Shown: one piece after another, positions 8,481 to 19,654 of the stretch
Numbering within the stretch: the stretch's first letter is position 1
How the letters are laid out: each line of letters begins with the position of its first letter
Source: Alteromonas stellipolaris
Lineage (GTDB): Bacteria > Pseudomonadota > Gammaproteobacteria > Enterobacterales > Alteromonadaceae
DNA: 64,000 nt
NCBI RefSeq assembly: GCF_001562115.1
Contig: NZ_CP013926.1
Coordinates: forward strand, 930,001 to 994,000
Direction: 5' to 3'
The notes under the pieces: generated by a model
Databases searched by the model: none
What the model was told of the DNA's origin: nothing
Seen by the model: the letters and a program-made list of their open reading frames with translations, nothing else
Made by a program: the position numbers and the translations under genes

Positions 8481-9966
8481 TTAGATAAGGCTTTTGCGTT
8501 GGTTTGACGGCGGAATCGATAATGATTCCCGGTATTTTGCTATTGTTCGCCGGGCAACTTTAATGCCTTGTTCGGCCAACAATTGAGCAATCTTGCTATC
8601 GCTTAATGGCTTGCTGGGCGTTTCCGCTGCCACAAGCTTTTTAATTAACGCGCGAATAGCGGTAGATGAACACTCACCACCAGATTCCGTTGCCACGTGA
8701 CTAGAGAAGAAATACTTCAATTCGAAAATGCCACGTGGGGTATGCATATACTTTTGCGTGGTGACACGTGAAATGGTGGATTCATGCATATCTACCATTT
8801 CTGCGACATCATTTAGCACCATTGGTTTCATCATTTCTGGGCCGTGCTCGAAAAAGCCCATTTGTTGCTGCACAATACAGTTCGCTACTTTCATCAAGGT
8901 GTCATTTCTTGACTCAAGGCTTTTTATAAACCATTTGGCTTCTTGCATGTGTGAGCGAATAAATTGCGAATCGCTGCTGTTTTTAGAGCGTCTGCTCATG
9001 GCAGCATATTGCTGATTTACGCTTAATTTAGGCAGGCTATCGGGGTTAAGTTCCACCACCCAACGGCCATTCTTTTTGTTTACCGAAACATCAGGAATAA
9101 CGTATTCCGGCTCTTTGGTAATTAATGCACTACCTGGACGAGGATTCAACGTTTGCAATAAGCGCATGGCTTCGCGAAGTTGATCTTCTTTCAAACGGCT
9201 CTTGCGCATTAACGTACGGTAGTCTTTGCTGCTAAGTAGGTCTGAATACTCGTTGATAAGCTGTCTTGCTTCAGTAAGCCATGGCGTGTCGTCTGAGAAC
9301 TGGCGAAGCTGCACAAGCAAACACTCTTGCGGAGTACGTGAACCTGAACCGATAGGGTCGAACATTTGAATACGTTTTAGTACGCATTCAACTTCGTCCA
9401 TTTCAACCAATTCTTCAACATCGTCGGAATTCACTGACTCTAAAATCTGTTCAATGGGTACGTTGAGGTAACCAGATTCATCAATTGAGTCGATAATGGC
9501 GGTAGCAATTGCGCGGTCGGTATCTGAAAACGGGGTTAAACGCATCTGCCAAAGCAAATGGTCTTGAATATTGTCGGTAGTTTCACCCTGAAACAGTTGG
9601 TCGTCATCATTATTAGAGGGACCTGGAGCGGGTGCAGATGAGGCCGAGTAATACTCGTCCCATGTGCTATCAATTGGCAATTCGTCGGGAAGGTCGTTCT
9701 TTTCAAGCGCGTCTCCTGCTTCTTAAAGAATCGCTAGATGCAGTAGGAGCTGCTTCTACAGAAGGGTCATCTCCATCCATGTTGTTTTTCTCAACAGGGT
9801 GGTCATCGCCGCCTTCTTCAACTTCTAAAAGTGGGTTTGAGTCTAGTGCTTCCTGAATCTCTTGCTGCAGGTCGAGCGTAGACAACTGCAGCAGCTTGAT
9901 TGCCTGCTGCAACTGCGGTGTCATGGTAAGTTGTTGACTGAACTTTAGCTGTAAAGATGGTTTCAT
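8481..9966 (-). pseudogene. rpoN: RNA polymerase sigma-54 factor, frameshifted
   Basis: Two adjacent reading frames together make a complete sigma-54. The upstream part (9703-9966) encodes the Gln-rich region I ([20 protein letters not shown]) and an acidic linker, then runs into a TGA. The downstream part (to 8481) continues in the +1 frame with E. coli-like [14 protein letters not shown], the core-binding domain, the helix-turn-helix, and the C-terminal RpoN box [10 protein letters not shown]. Removing one base in the run at about 9723-9724 restores one 494-codon frame through [13 protein letters not shown]. This is either a sequencing error or a genuine lesion. As read, the gene would give a region I fragment, and at best a TTG-started protein (9680) lacking region I. 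The upstream ATG start is the family start. Confidence 0.9.
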
Positions 9967-10041
9967 CTACGTCTTATTTTTAAACTCTTGTTGTGAATAT
10001 ACCCGTACTTAAAACTGAAAATGACAATTCGGTTACAGTAA

Positions 10042-10767
10042 CTATAGCCTGAATTGTTCTCCTAGGTATACATCCCTTACTTTCTGATTACTTAAAACTT
10101 GTTCTGCCGTCCCTTGCGCGATGAGTTCGCCTTGGCTCACAATATACGCTTTCTCACACACATCCAGTGTTTCTCTTACGTTGTGATCGGTGATTAGGAT
10201 TCCAATTCCTCTGTCACGAAGATGTTGGATAATCTTCTTTATATCATTAACCGATATAGGATCAACACCAGCAAATGGCTCATCAAGCAAAATAAATTGC
10301 GGATCAGCGGCTAAAGCTCGCGCGATTTCTACTCGGCGACGTTCACCACCGGATAAACTCATACCCGTACTATTACGTATATGGTTGATATTAAATTCAT
10401 CAAGTAGCGCATCGGCTTCTTGTTCTTGCTCTGCTGAACTTAACCCTTTACGGGTTTGTAAGATAGCCATGATGTTCTCAAACACCGTCAATTTTCTAAA
10501 AATCGAGGCTTCTTGCGGCAAATATCCAATTCCGCGGCGTGCACGTTCATGCATGGGCTCGTGGGTTAATTCGCTGTCATCAATGCTGATTTTGCCCTTA
10601 TCAAGGGGCACTAAGCCAACAATCATGTAGAAGGTAGTGGTTTTACCGGCACCATTTGGGCCGAGTAATCCAACGATTTGCCCAGTCGATACTGATAAGC
10701 TTACATCGCGAACCACCTGACGTGCTTTATACGCCTTTGCAAGGCTCTGTGCGCTCAACGTTGCCAT
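10042..10767 (-). CDS. lptB: LPS export ABC ATPase LptB
   Basis: Cytoplasmic ATPase (241 residues) of the LptB2FGC complex that extracts LPS from the inner membrane. Walker [10 protein letters not shown] is near residue 36, the signature LSGGERRR near 139, and Walker [11 protein letters not shown] near 158, followed by the switch histidine in [10 protein letters not shown]. It follows lptA after two bases. The partner permeases LptF and LptG are not in this window. Confidence 0.96.
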   Translation of the reverse strand: MATLSAQSLAKAYKARQVVRDVSLSVSTGQIVGLLGPNGAGKTTTFYMIVGLVPLDKGKISIDDSELTHEPMHERARRGIGYLPQEASIFRKLTVFENIMAILQTRKGLSSAEQEQEADALLDEFNINHIRNSTGMSLSGGERRRVEIARALAADPQFILLDEPFAGVDPISVNDIKKIIQHLRDRGIGILITDHNVRETLDVCEKAYIVSQGELIAQGTAEQVLSNQKVRDVYLGEQFRL

Positions 10768-10769
10768 TA

Positions 10770-11321
10770 TTAGTTATCGCCTTCGTTATTCGATGACGCT
10801 TTACGTATTGCCTCAGGCGTAAATACGGTAGTTACTCTGCCACCTTCACCGTCTTTGCCGCCTGTTGCAAGCAATTGTTCTGTAACCATGTCAAAGGTAA
10901 TCTTGTCGCCTTGTACTTTACTGGTGTCTTGCTGTAATTCAGCACTACCTTGTAAAGAAATAGTTCGGTTTACCACTTCATAGCGAATTTCATTGGCCTT
11001 CGCTGTGACGGTGGCACCGTCTTCAAGTTCTTGCGAGTAGCTGGCTGGTTTGCCGCGAGCAACGAATATCTCTCGTCCATCACCTTCGCTGGCAATAACT
11101 TCAACTTCATCGGCATTTATTACCAAAGAACCTTGGGTAATTCGTACATCATCTTTAAACAATGAGGTTTTATTTTTGCCGTCAACAAATTGCGATTTCG
11201 AGTCGACTTTAATGGGTTTGTTAAAGTCGCTTTCAGCCGCTATAGCCACAGTAGCGAATAGGCTAACAGCTAGGCTGGTCGCTAATGCTTTAGTGGCTAG
11301 GCGAATAAATGGTTTGTACAT
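10770..11321 (-). CDS. lptA: LPS periplasmic bridge protein LptA
   Basis: Periplasmic OstA-fold protein of 183 residues forming the bridge that carries LPS between LptC and LptD. An N-terminal signal peptide ends near residue 28 (ATVAIAAES). The beta-jellyroll region spans about 35-160. The start overlaps the end of lptC by 32 bases, which indicates coupled expression. Length and order match the enteric operon. Confidence 0.94.
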   Translation of the reverse strand: MYKPFIRLATKALATSLAVSLFATVAIAAESDFNKPIKVDSKSQFVDGKNKTSLFKDDVRITQGSLVINADEVEVIASEGDGREIFVARGKPASYSQELEDGATVTAKANEIRYEVVNRTISLQGSAELQQDTSKVQGDKITFDMVTEQLLATGGKDGEGGRVTTVFTPEAIRKASSNNEGDN

Positions 11322-11868
11322 GGTCTATTAACTCGTATTCCTGGGTACGCAAATTGGCGTTAAACCCATTGCTGTTAATCACATATTGTAAGCCACGTAT
11401 TTCCACGGGCTGATCAGATGTCATTTGCTTAGTGTACAGGTTTATCTCTATAAACGCTGTGCGTATTGTTCTTACAAAGTCATCGACACTTTGGTTTTCA
11501 ATAACGACATTATTTTCTAGCTGTATCAATTCGTTATTATACAAAGTACCTTCTGTCGCGGTCACTTCCCACGGAGACTGTGCATCGTCGGTATACAATG
11601 TATATCTGGGCTTTTGGAATAAAACAAAGCCCAATTGGTCGTAATGTTCCATCGACGCCGCAAATACTTTGTGATTTAGCTGGCCTTCTTGATTATACAA
11701 GGTGGTCGTTAAGTTTTTGGCTTTGTACGCGGGCTTTAATGCATCTAACCCCTGATTAGTCTGCTGGGTAGGATCTTCTTCCATCCAAATCGGAATATAC
11801 ATGGCGGATGCCAATATAAATAACACCGAAATACTCAAGCCTAATCGGTCAAACCCTAATACCTTCAT
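11290..11868 (-). CDS. lptC: LPS export system protein LptC
   Basis: Bitopic inner-membrane protein of 192 residues that passes LPS from LptBFG to LptA. One N-terminal membrane helix (about 8-26) precedes a periplasmic OstA-like domain. It overlaps kdsC by four bases (ATGA) and lptA by 32. Sequence conservation in this family is low, so the operon position is an important part of the evidence. Confidence 0.93.
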   Translation of the reverse strand: MKVLGFDRLGLSISVLFILASAMYIPIWMEEDPTQQTNQGLDALKPAYKAKNLTTTLYNQEGQLNHKVFAASMEHYDQLGFVLFQKPRYTLYTDDAQSPWEVTATEGTLYNNELIQLENNVVIENQSVDDFVRTIRTAFIEINLYTKQMTSDQPVEIRGLQYVINSNGFNANLRTQEYELIDHVQTIYSPSH

Positions 11869-12431
11869 ACGCTAGCACCTTGAATGCCGTGCAGTTTGTC
11901 GTTTGCTTGAAGTAGAGTGTCACATATTTCACGTACCGCACCGAAGCCACCTGGCAATGCGGTGATCCAGTTCGCTTGTTGGGCAACCGCAGGGTGGGCG
12001 TCTTTTACCGCAATTTTTATGTTAGCGTGAGGGTACATGCCGGTATCTGGCATATCGTCACCTACCACCGCCACATGCTCGGGCTTAAGTGATAAGCGAG
12101 TCATAAGTTCGGCCAGTGCGTCAGACTTATTTTCTTCACCTTGCACGATGTGTGCAACATTCAGCGCTTTCATTCTATTTTCGACAATGGCAGAGCGCCT
12201 GCCCGTAATGACCGCTACCGCTACTCCAGAATTCACGAGCGCTTTAACGCCGTAGCCATCCCTAGTATGAAATGCTTTTAACTCTTCGCCAGCATTACCG
12301 AGGTAAATACGGCCATCCGAAAACACACCATCTACATCACACACTAATAATCGAACATGCTTTAACGAGGAATACAAAGCTTCAGGCATAGCGGTATAAA
12401 GTGTATTTACGGTTGTTTGGGTGTCGCTCAT
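11865..12431 (-). CDS. kdsC: 3-deoxy-D-manno-octulosonate-8-phosphate phosphatase
   Basis: HAD-superfamily phosphatase of 188 residues that removes phosphate from Kdo-8-P. The nucleophile motif is CDVDGVFSDG with Asp32 and Asp34, and motif IV reads VVGDDMPD. The small cap-less form and tetramer-type length fit KdsC. It overlaps its neighbours kdsD (1 base) and lptC (4 bases), and acts one step after Kdo-8-P synthase in the same pathway as KdsD. Confidence 0.95.
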   Translation of the reverse strand: MSDTQTTVNTLYTAMPEALYSSLKHVRLLVCDVDGVFSDGRIYLGNAGEELKAFHTRDGYGVKALVNSGVAVAVITGRRSAIVENRMKALNVAHIVQGEENKSDALAELMTRLSLKPEHVAVVGDDMPDTGMYPHANIKIAVKDAHPAVAQQANWITALPGGFGAVREICDTLLQANDKLHGIQGASV

Positions 12432-13405
12432 TATAAAACTCCCGCTTTGAGTAGCATGTGCATGTTGAACGCGCCCACAGGCTTGCGGGTTTCATCCGTT
12501 ACCATAAGCGCGCTTATCTTATGGGTTTCCATTAAGTTTAGCGCTTCCACGGCGAGTTGCTCTGGCATGGTTGTTTTACCGCCCTTGGTCATCACTTGTG
12601 TAACCGTTGCGGTATGCAAGTCTATGCGGGCATCTAAAATACGGCGTAAGTCACCGTCGGTGAAAATTCCAATCAATATACCTTGATTATCGATAACCCC
12701 TGTCATACCCAAACCCTTATTGGAAATTTCCAATAGCGCGTCTGCAACCAGGGCGTTTTCGTCTACCAAGGGTAATTCGCTACCCGTCAGCATAATATCG
12801 CTTACTTTAAGCAATAGTTTTCTGCCTAAGCTGCCACCAGGGTGGGAAAGCGCAAAATCGTCAGAGGTAAAACCTTTGCGATCAAGTAGCGCGACGGCAA
12901 GGGCATCACCCATTACCAGCGTCGCGGTAGTGCTAGAGGTAGGTGCTAAGCCTAAAGAGCACGCTTCTTTTTCTACGCTGATATTTAATACCACGTCTGC
13001 GTGCTGGCCTAACGAACTGGTTACGCTATTAGTCATTGCAATAACCGGCACGTTTAAGCGCTTTACGATGGGTAATAGGTTAACGAGCTCTGCGGTTTCA
13101 CCAGAATTAGAAATAGCGAGTAGCACATCACCTTTGCTTAACATGCCTAAGTCGCCATGGTTAGCTTCGCCTGGATGCATGAAAAACGACGGGGTTCCGG
13201 TACTGGCAAGTGTTGCTGCAATCTTGTGCCCGATATGCCCTGATTTACCCATGCCGCATACCACAACCTTGCCTACGCAGTTTTGTAGCAAAGTGCATGC
13301 AGTAACAAAGTCATCGTTCATACGAGATGCAAGCGCTGATATTGCCTGCGCTTCTATTTCTATGACGCGCTTAGCTGAAGTGATGAAGCTATTTTCTTGT
13401 GACAT
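12431..13405 (-). CDS. kdsD: Arabinose-5-phosphate isomerase
   Basis: Interconverts ribulose-5-P and arabinose-5-P, the first step of Kdo synthesis. A SIS sugar-isomerase domain (about 25-165, with GMGKSGHIG and SNSGETAE) is followed by two CBS domains (about 205-320). I place the start at 13405 (MSQENSF), overlapping the stop of the upstream antiporter gene by one base (TAATG). A start at 13441 would add 12 residues and lie within the antiporter gene. At 324 residues it is close to E. coli KdsD (328). Confidence 0.94.
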   Translation of the reverse strand: MSQENSFITSAKRVIEIEAQAISALASRMNDDFVTACTLLQNCVGKVVVCGMGKSGHIGHKIAATLASTGTPSFFMHPGEANHGDLGMLSKGDVLLAISNSGETAELVNLLPIVKRLNVPVIAMTNSVTSSLGQHADVVLNISVEKEACSLGLAPTSSTTATLVMGDALAVALLDRKGFTSDDFALSHPGGSLGRKLLLKVSDIMLTGSELPLVDENALVADALLEISNKGLGMTGVIDNQGILIGIFTDGDLRRILDARIDLHTATVTQVMTKGGKTTMPEQLAVEALNLMETHKISALMVTDETRKPVGAFNMHMLLKAGVL

Positions 13406-14388
13406 TACGCAAAAAGCCAAAATTGATAACCAATAAAGCAAGCAATCAATAAGCCGCCATTTCTTCGACTTATTCGACGATTACCCATCAAGGTGAAACT
13501 AAATAAGAACAATAATAAAGTTAGCCCAAGCACAACAAACATATCGCGGTTATAAACGTCAGGGTCTAACGCGCCCGGGGAAATTAAGCCCGGCATGCCT
13601 AGTACGGCAAGTAAATTGAAAATATTAGAGCCAATAATATTTCCTAAGGCCAAGTCGTCTTCCCCTTTAAGCACACCTGCAATACTGGCAGCCAATTCGG
13701 GCAGGCTGGTACCAAGAGCTATAATGGTCAAACCGATAACTAAATCCGACATACCTAGGTACTTGGCTATTTCTACTGCTGAACCTACCAAGAAGTGTGC
13801 ACTCAGCGGTAGCAATATTAAGCCAACAACAATCCAAAAAATGGCGGAAGAGGTGGGTACATCGTTAGGAATTTCATCTGTCGTCTCACTCACTAACGGG
13901 TCTTCTTTGTCTACTTTCATAGACAACCATCCCATTAAGCCTAAAACAATCACGAAGAGGCTGATGAGAATGATGCCTTCCAGGTGAGTAAGTTCGCCAT
14001 CGAAAAGAAAAGCAACCGCAATGACGGTAATAACAAGTAGGGCAGGGAGTTCACGCTTTAACGTAGAGGAGGCAACAAGAAGCGGTTTAACTAGCGCAGT
14101 AATACCAAGCACAAGGGCAATGTTGGTAATGTTTGAGCCTAATGCATTACCTACGGCGGTATTCATATTACCGTTAATAGATGCTGCGGCTGACACCACA
14201 ATTTCAGGCGCAGACGAACCCATTGCGACAATGGTTAAGCCTATCATCATGGGCGCCATACCAATATTCTTGGCAAACGCTGATGCACCGTAAACAAAAC
14301 GGTCTGCACTCCAGCTAAGTACAATCAGTCCAACTAAAAAAATGACTACGTTTAAAAGCACAACAACCAGCATAGTTAGGAATTTCAC
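13405..14388 (-). CDS. yrbG: Calcium/sodium antiporter, YrbG-type CaCA exchanger
   Basis: Membrane cation/Ca2+ exchanger of 327 residues with about ten helices in two inverted halves. Each half carries the alpha-repeat signature: GNALGSNITN near residue 74 and GNIIGSNIFN near residue 250. An acidic cytoplasmic loop (about 158-180) joins the halves. It is the first gene of the kds-lpt cluster, as in E. coli. The ion preference is inferred from the family. Confidence 0.92.
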   Translation of the reverse strand: MKFLTMLVVVLLNVVIFLVGLIVLSWSADRFVYGASAFAKNIGMAPMMIGLTIVAMGSSAPEIVVSAAASINGNMNTAVGNALGSNITNIALVLGITALVKPLLVASSTLKRELPALLVITVIAVAFLFDGELTHLEGIILISLFVIVLGLMGWLSMKVDKEDPLVSETTDEIPNDVPTSSAIFWIVVGLILLPLSAHFLVGSAVEIAKYLGMSDLVIGLTIIALGTSLPELAASIAGVLKGEDDLALGNIIGSNIFNLLAVLGMPGLISPGALDPDVYNRDMFVVLGLTLLLFLFSFTLMGNRRISRRNGGLLIACFIGYQFWLFA

Positions 14389-14795
14389 AAGATTGTCGCA
14401 AAAACAATGCCATTTGCCTATGGGAACTATCGCTTATTTTAGTAAAGGTGGTATTAAGTGCCCCTTTGATCATGCTTACTGATTGAAAATTATTCGAATT
14501 TTCTAAATTCGAATAAATCGAACATAACTTGTAACGTTTTGCTTTTGTGCCGCGCTTGAAAAAGCGTACAATGTCACTTAATTACACTGCTCAGTAAACT
14601 TTATCGATTTAACGTACTCAAAGGCATAGAACTTGCCTTGGCATTAGCTGTTATGTAAAGCAGTTATAGAACACTAATAGCGTTAAAGGCGACTTAAGTA
14701 GCTTAAATCTTACATCTATAGGAAGTGAGTGATGTGTGTCATTACTTGCTTTGCTGGTATCACTAATTATTCAAGGGTCGATAAATAAAATCGCT
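14389..14795. promoter_or_regulatory. Divergent control region between yrbG and mlaF
   Basis: About 400 bases without a gene. It must contain promoters for the minus-strand kds-lpt-rpoN cluster and the plus-strand mla cluster. It holds a perfect 10-base-arm palindrome at 14492-14514 and a possible -10 (TACAAT) near 14570, whose -35 is poor. I see no RNA gene in it. Confidence 0.5.
14492..14514. repeat. Perfect palindrome in the yrbG/mlaF intergenic region
   Basis: ATTCGAATTT-TCT-AAATTCGAAT, ten matching bases on each arm with a three-base spacer. It has no T-run and is AT-rich, so it looks more like a dimeric regulator site than a terminator. The protein that binds is unknown. Confidence 0.55.
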
Positions 14796-15596
14796 ATGGA
14801 CCATTTAGTCGAGATAGACAACCTAACCTTTCGACGCGCAGACCGTGTTATTTACGACGGTATTACGCTGAGCATTCCGAAAGGAAAAATTACGGCCGTA
14901 ATGGGCCCCAGTGGTATAGGGAAGACCACCTTACTGCGCCTTATAGGCGGGCAATTAACGCCAGATGAAGGTGATATACAGTTTGATGGTGATTCTATTG
15001 TCGCCATGAGCCGTAAAGAGCTTTATCAAGCACGTCGTCGAATGAGCATGCTTTTTCAAAGCGGTGCTTTGTTCACTGACATGACGGTTTTTGACAATGT
15101 GGCGTTTCCACTGCGTGAACATACCAAATTATCGGAAGATCTTATCGCTACAACTGTCGCATTAAAGCTACAGGCTGTTGGGCTAAGAGGCGCTGCGCAA
15201 CTCATGCCAAGCGAACTTTCCGGTGGTATGGCACGTCGTGCAGCGTTAGCCAGAGCCATTGCGTTAGACCCTGACCTTATAATGTACGATGAACCTTTTG
15301 CTGGCCAAGATCCTATTTCCATGGGCGTACTGGTTAAATTAATCAGAGGGCTTAACGACGCGCTAGATTTAACGAGCGTTGTGGTAACCCACGACGTGAC
15401 CGAAGTACTCACTATTGCCGACTATATTTATATTTTGGCAGACAAAAGGGTGATTGGTGAAGGAACCGCGCAGCAAATTAGAGAAAGCGATTCTGAGTTA
15501 GTTCAGCAGTTCTTAAAAGGTAAAGCTGATGGACCTGTGCCATTTCATTACCCTGCTCCGGATATAGAAAATACCTTTTTCGGAGGGGATAAATGA
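14796..15596 (+). CDS. mlaF: Phospholipid transport ATPase MlaF
   Basis: ATPase of the MlaFEDB complex, which moves phospholipids between inner and outer membrane via MlaC. Walker [10 protein letters not shown], signature LSGGMARR and Walker [12 protein letters not shown] are present, and the tail GPVPFHYPA is typical of MlaF. I choose ATG 14796 (MDHLVEIDN, 266 residues) because E. coli MlaF begins at this point. A GTG at 14736 preceded by a GGAAG sequence would add 20 hydrophobic residues and cannot be excluded. Confidence 0.94.
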   Translation: MDHLVEIDNLTFRRADRVIYDGITLSIPKGKITAVMGPSGIGKTTLLRLIGGQLTPDEGDIQFDGDSIVAMSRKELYQARRRMSMLFQSGALFTDMTVFDNVAFPLREHTKLSEDLIATTVALKLQAVGLRGAAQLMPSELSGGMARRAALARAIALDPDLIMYDEPFAGQDPISMGVLVKLIRGLNDALDLTSVVVTHDVTEVLTIADYIYILADKRVIGEGTAQQIRESDSELVQQFLKGKADGPVPFHYPAPDIENTFFGGDK

Positions 15597-16369
15597 AGTT
15601 TTTCCAATCGATAGGTGCTAACACCATTGGTAAATTAACCGCCATTGGCCGCGCTACGTATATGTTAATGGGAGCGCTGTTTGCCGTTCCTAGATTGAAA
15701 AATATTCCGCTTACCATTAAGCAGGTTCATGTGGTGGGCGTTCAGTCTTTGTTAATTATTATCGTGTCAGGATTATTCATTGGCATGGTAATGGCACTGC
15801 AAGGCTATACTATTTTAGTTGATTACGGCGCTGAAGGTAGCTTAGGCCCTATGGTGGCGTTATCACTGCTTCGTGAGCTTGGACCAGTAGTAACCGCACT
15901 ATTATTTGCAGGTAGAGCGGGTTCTGCACTCACCGCCGAAATTGGTCTAATGAAGGCCACTGAGCAAATTAGTAGCTTAGAAATGATGGCGGTTGACCCG
16001 CTAAGACGTATTGTCGCTCCTCGCTTTTGGGCGGGCATTATTTCTATGCCAATGTTGGCGCTGATATTTAGTGCGGTAGGTATTTTAGGCGGACACCTAG
16101 TGGGCGTTGATTGGTTAGGTGTAGATGTTGGCAGTTATTGGTCAATTATGCAGTCTACAGTGGAATGGGGCGAGGATGTGGTAAACGGCATCATTAAAAG
16201 CCTTGTTTTCGCCTTGGTTGTCACCTGGATAGCCATATTTAAGGGTTACGATTCTATTCCTACGTCGGAAGGGATCAGCAAAGCTACTACAGAAACTGTA
16301 GTGTATTCTTCATTAGCAGTATTAGGGCTGGACTTCGTGCTTACCGCCCTTATGTTTGGCATTGAGTAG
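15593..16369 (+). CDS. mlaE: Phospholipid transport permease MlaE
   Basis: Inner-membrane permease (258 residues, MlaE/DUF140 family) with about five membrane helices. The conserved central segment [21 protein letters not shown] near residue 97 is present, followed by the family GLMKATEQI motif. The ATG overlaps the mlaF stop by four bases. It forms the membrane core of the complex with MlaF, MlaD and MlaB. Confidence 0.95.
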   Translation: MKFFQSIGANTIGKLTAIGRATYMLMGALFAVPRLKNIPLTIKQVHVVGVQSLLIIIVSGLFIGMVMALQGYTILVDYGAEGSLGPMVALSLLRELGPVVTALLFAGRAGSALTAEIGLMKATEQISSLEMMAVDPLRRIVAPRFWAGIISMPMLALIFSAVGILGGHLVGVDWLGVDVGSYWSIMQSTVEWGEDVVNGIIKSLVFALVVTWIAIFKGYDSIPTSEGISKATTETVVYSSLAVLGLDFVLTALMFGIE

Positions 16370-16378
16370 GGTTGAGTC

Positions 16379-16852
16379 ATGAATAAATATAAATCTGAAG
16401 TATTGGTTGGCATGTTCGTTGTATTAACCATTGGTGCGGTAATGTTACTGGCACTAAAAGTGGCTAATCAATCGGTAGGTGGCGATGGTGATACCTACAC
16501 CCTGTACGCTAAATTCGACAACATTGGTGGCTTAAAAGCGCGCTCATCGGTAAAGGTGGGGGGTGTGAACGTTGGTCGTGTTTCTTCTATTACACTTGAT
16601 CAAGAAGACTTCACGCCCGTAGTAGAGTTATCAATTTTGAAAAGTTACGACGGTTTTCCAGAAACTAGCTCAGTTTCCATACTGACCTCTGGCCTACTAG
16701 GTGAGCAATACGTTGGTTTCCAGCCAGGGTTTTCGTTTGACGGGGTAGCAAACCTTAAAGACGGCGATTACTTACAAGACACTAAATCGGCGTTGGTATT
16801 AGAAGATTTGATAGGGCAATTCTTATTTAGTCGCGGAAGTGACGAAGAGTAA
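16379..16852 (+). CDS. mlaD: Phospholipid-binding MCE protein MlaD
   Basis: Substrate-binding subunit with one N-terminal membrane helix (about 8-28) and a single MCE domain (about 37-120), recognisable by FDNIGGLKARSSVKVGGV. At 157 residues it is shorter than E. coli MlaD (183), ending soon after the MCE domain. It probably forms the hexameric periplasmic ring. The gene lies 9 bases after mlaE. Confidence 0.94.
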   Translation: MNKYKSEVLVGMFVVLTIGAVMLLALKVANQSVGGDGDTYTLYAKFDNIGGLKARSSVKVGGVNVGRVSSITLDQEDFTPVVELSILKSYDGFPETSSVSILTSGLLGEQYVGFQPGFSFDGVANLKDGDYLQDTKSALVLEDLIGQFLFSRGSDEE

Positions 16853-16950
16853 GAATTCAAAGGTTAATTAGAATTAATAAAGACCTGATGAAACCTAAAA
16901 GGGACTTTTCAGGTCTGTTGTAATAAGTATTTAGTTTTAGGAGATAAACA

Positions 16951-17616
16951 TTGAAAAAGTTAATGATGGTAATGGGTGTGTGGATGTTCTCTTTAGTGGG
17001 AATGGCACAAGCTCAAGAAATCAACGAGCAAAACCCGTATGAGTTGGTTAAAGGCGTTGCTTCTAAAACCTTCGATAGAATTAAAGCGAACCAAGAAGCG
17101 GTTAAAGCTGATCCTGAAATGTTGCGCACCATTATGGAAGAAGAGCTAGTACCTCATATCGACTATAAATTTGCTGCTTTCATGGTATTGGGCAAACACT
17201 TTAAATCTGTTCCGCAAGAAAAAATGGGTGAATACATTACTGTATTCAGACAATACCTTATTACATCTTACGCGGTTGCGATGGGCTACTACGACAACCA
17301 AACGGTTCAATTTGAACCTGAGTCGTCGTTCAGTGATAAAAAATCAGTAACAGTTCGTGCCGTAGTTCAAGATCCAAAGCGTCCAGAGATTAAAATTGCA
17401 TTTAAAGTACGTAAAGACTCTAAAACTAATGAGTGGAAAGCGTACGACATGGTTGCTGAAGGTATCAGCATGCTAAATAGTAAGCGTAGCGAGTTTGAAT
17501 CTATCCTTCGCCAAGATGGAATAGATGCCGTGATTGCGCTAATGAGAGAAAAAATTGGTAAGCCGGTTGAGCTAAATCAAGATGAGCCTATCGATTTTGA
17601 CGGAGAAACTGCGTGA
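16951..17616 (+). CDS. mlaC: Periplasmic phospholipid carrier MlaC
   Basis: Soluble shuttle (221 residues) that carries phospholipids between the outer-membrane MlaA complex and MlaFEDB. A signal peptide spans about 1-21 (ends GMAQAQE), followed by the MlaC/Tol-Tol-Ttg2 fold. The start is TTG, supported by an AGGAG site seven bases upstream and by the two lysines at the start of the signal peptide. The 98-base gap from mlaD contains an imperfect hairpin. Confidence 0.94.
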   Translation: MKKLMMVMGVWMFSLVGMAQAQEINEQNPYELVKGVASKTFDRIKANQEAVKADPEMLRTIMEEELVPHIDYKFAAFMVLGKHFKSVPQEKMGEYITVFRQYLITSYAVAMGYYDNQTVQFEPESSFSDKKSVTVRAVVQDPKRPEIKIAFKVRKDSKTNEWKAYDMVAEGISMLNSKRSEFESILRQDGIDAVIALMREKIGKPVELNQDEPIDFDGETA

Positions 17617-17921
17617 GCCTTTTCCAGGTTAACGATAATGCCCAAGTCAGTGTGCATGGTCATTTAGACCGTGACACGCTGTCTAAAAATTTTTGGGAAA
17701 GTTTAACCTCTTCGCAAAGCGCTATATTGGTGAAAGCGGGTACGTGTTGTATAGACTTAGGCGATGTTGAGCGAGTAGACAGCGCTGGATTAGCTTGGAT
17801 ATTAAACGCAATTAGAGATGGAAAGCGTGAGGGGATTAATGTTAGCTTGCGTGAACCTCCAGAAAAATTACGTAAACTGGCTAAAATAAGCGACGTTGAT
17901 GGCTTTTTACCAGTAGAATGA
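17613..17921 (+). CDS. mlaB: STAS-domain protein MlaB
   Basis: Cytoplasmic STAS-domain subunit (102 residues) that binds MlaF and stabilises the ATPase dimer. The STAS signature VDSAGLAWIL is near residue 52. Its start is GTG, overlapping the mlaC stop by four bases. A short acidic C-terminus follows the fold. The position and length agree with E. coli MlaB. Confidence 0.9.
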   Translation: MSLFQVNDNAQVSVHGHLDRDTLSKNFWESLTSSQSAILVKAGTCCIDLGDVERVDSAGLAWILNAIRDGKREGINVSLREPPEKLRKLAKISDVDGFLPVE

Positions 17922-17965
17922 TCTTAATTAGCTAGGTAAAGAACAAGCAGGTAAAGAAGTAAGTT

Positions 17966-19500
<1,535 letters not shown>

Positions 19501-19560
19501 TCATTAAGAATAAAGAGCCACGAGCAATGTGAGTTAATTGCTCATTCACGGCTTATAGAA

Positions 19561-19601
19561 AAAAAGGCGCCTATGATGGTTTATCATAAGGCGCCTTTTT
19601 T
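19561..19601. terminator. Bidirectional terminator between murA and degS
   Basis: AAAAAGGCGCC and GGCGCCTTTTT form a long stem extended by TATGAT/ATCATA. T-runs on both strands let it serve both convergent genes, murA (+) and degS (-). Confidence 0.88.
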
Positions 19602-19654
19602 GTGTTTGTGATTAATGCATTTTATTCGTTAGTACAGGCAGCGGCGAAAGCGCT

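Noticed and set aside
9700..9735. Programmed +1 frameshift in rpoN
   Set aside because: The possible slip sites (TTA-AGA, GCT-TGA) do not give good re-pairing as at prfB, no stimulatory element was seen, and rpoN is not known to use recoding. An inserted base is simpler.
16881..16916. Inverted repeat AGACCTGA/TCAGGTCT between mlaD and mlaC
   Set aside because: The loop is 20 bases and no T-run follows, so it is not a convincing terminator; mlaC is expected to be expressed with mlaFED.
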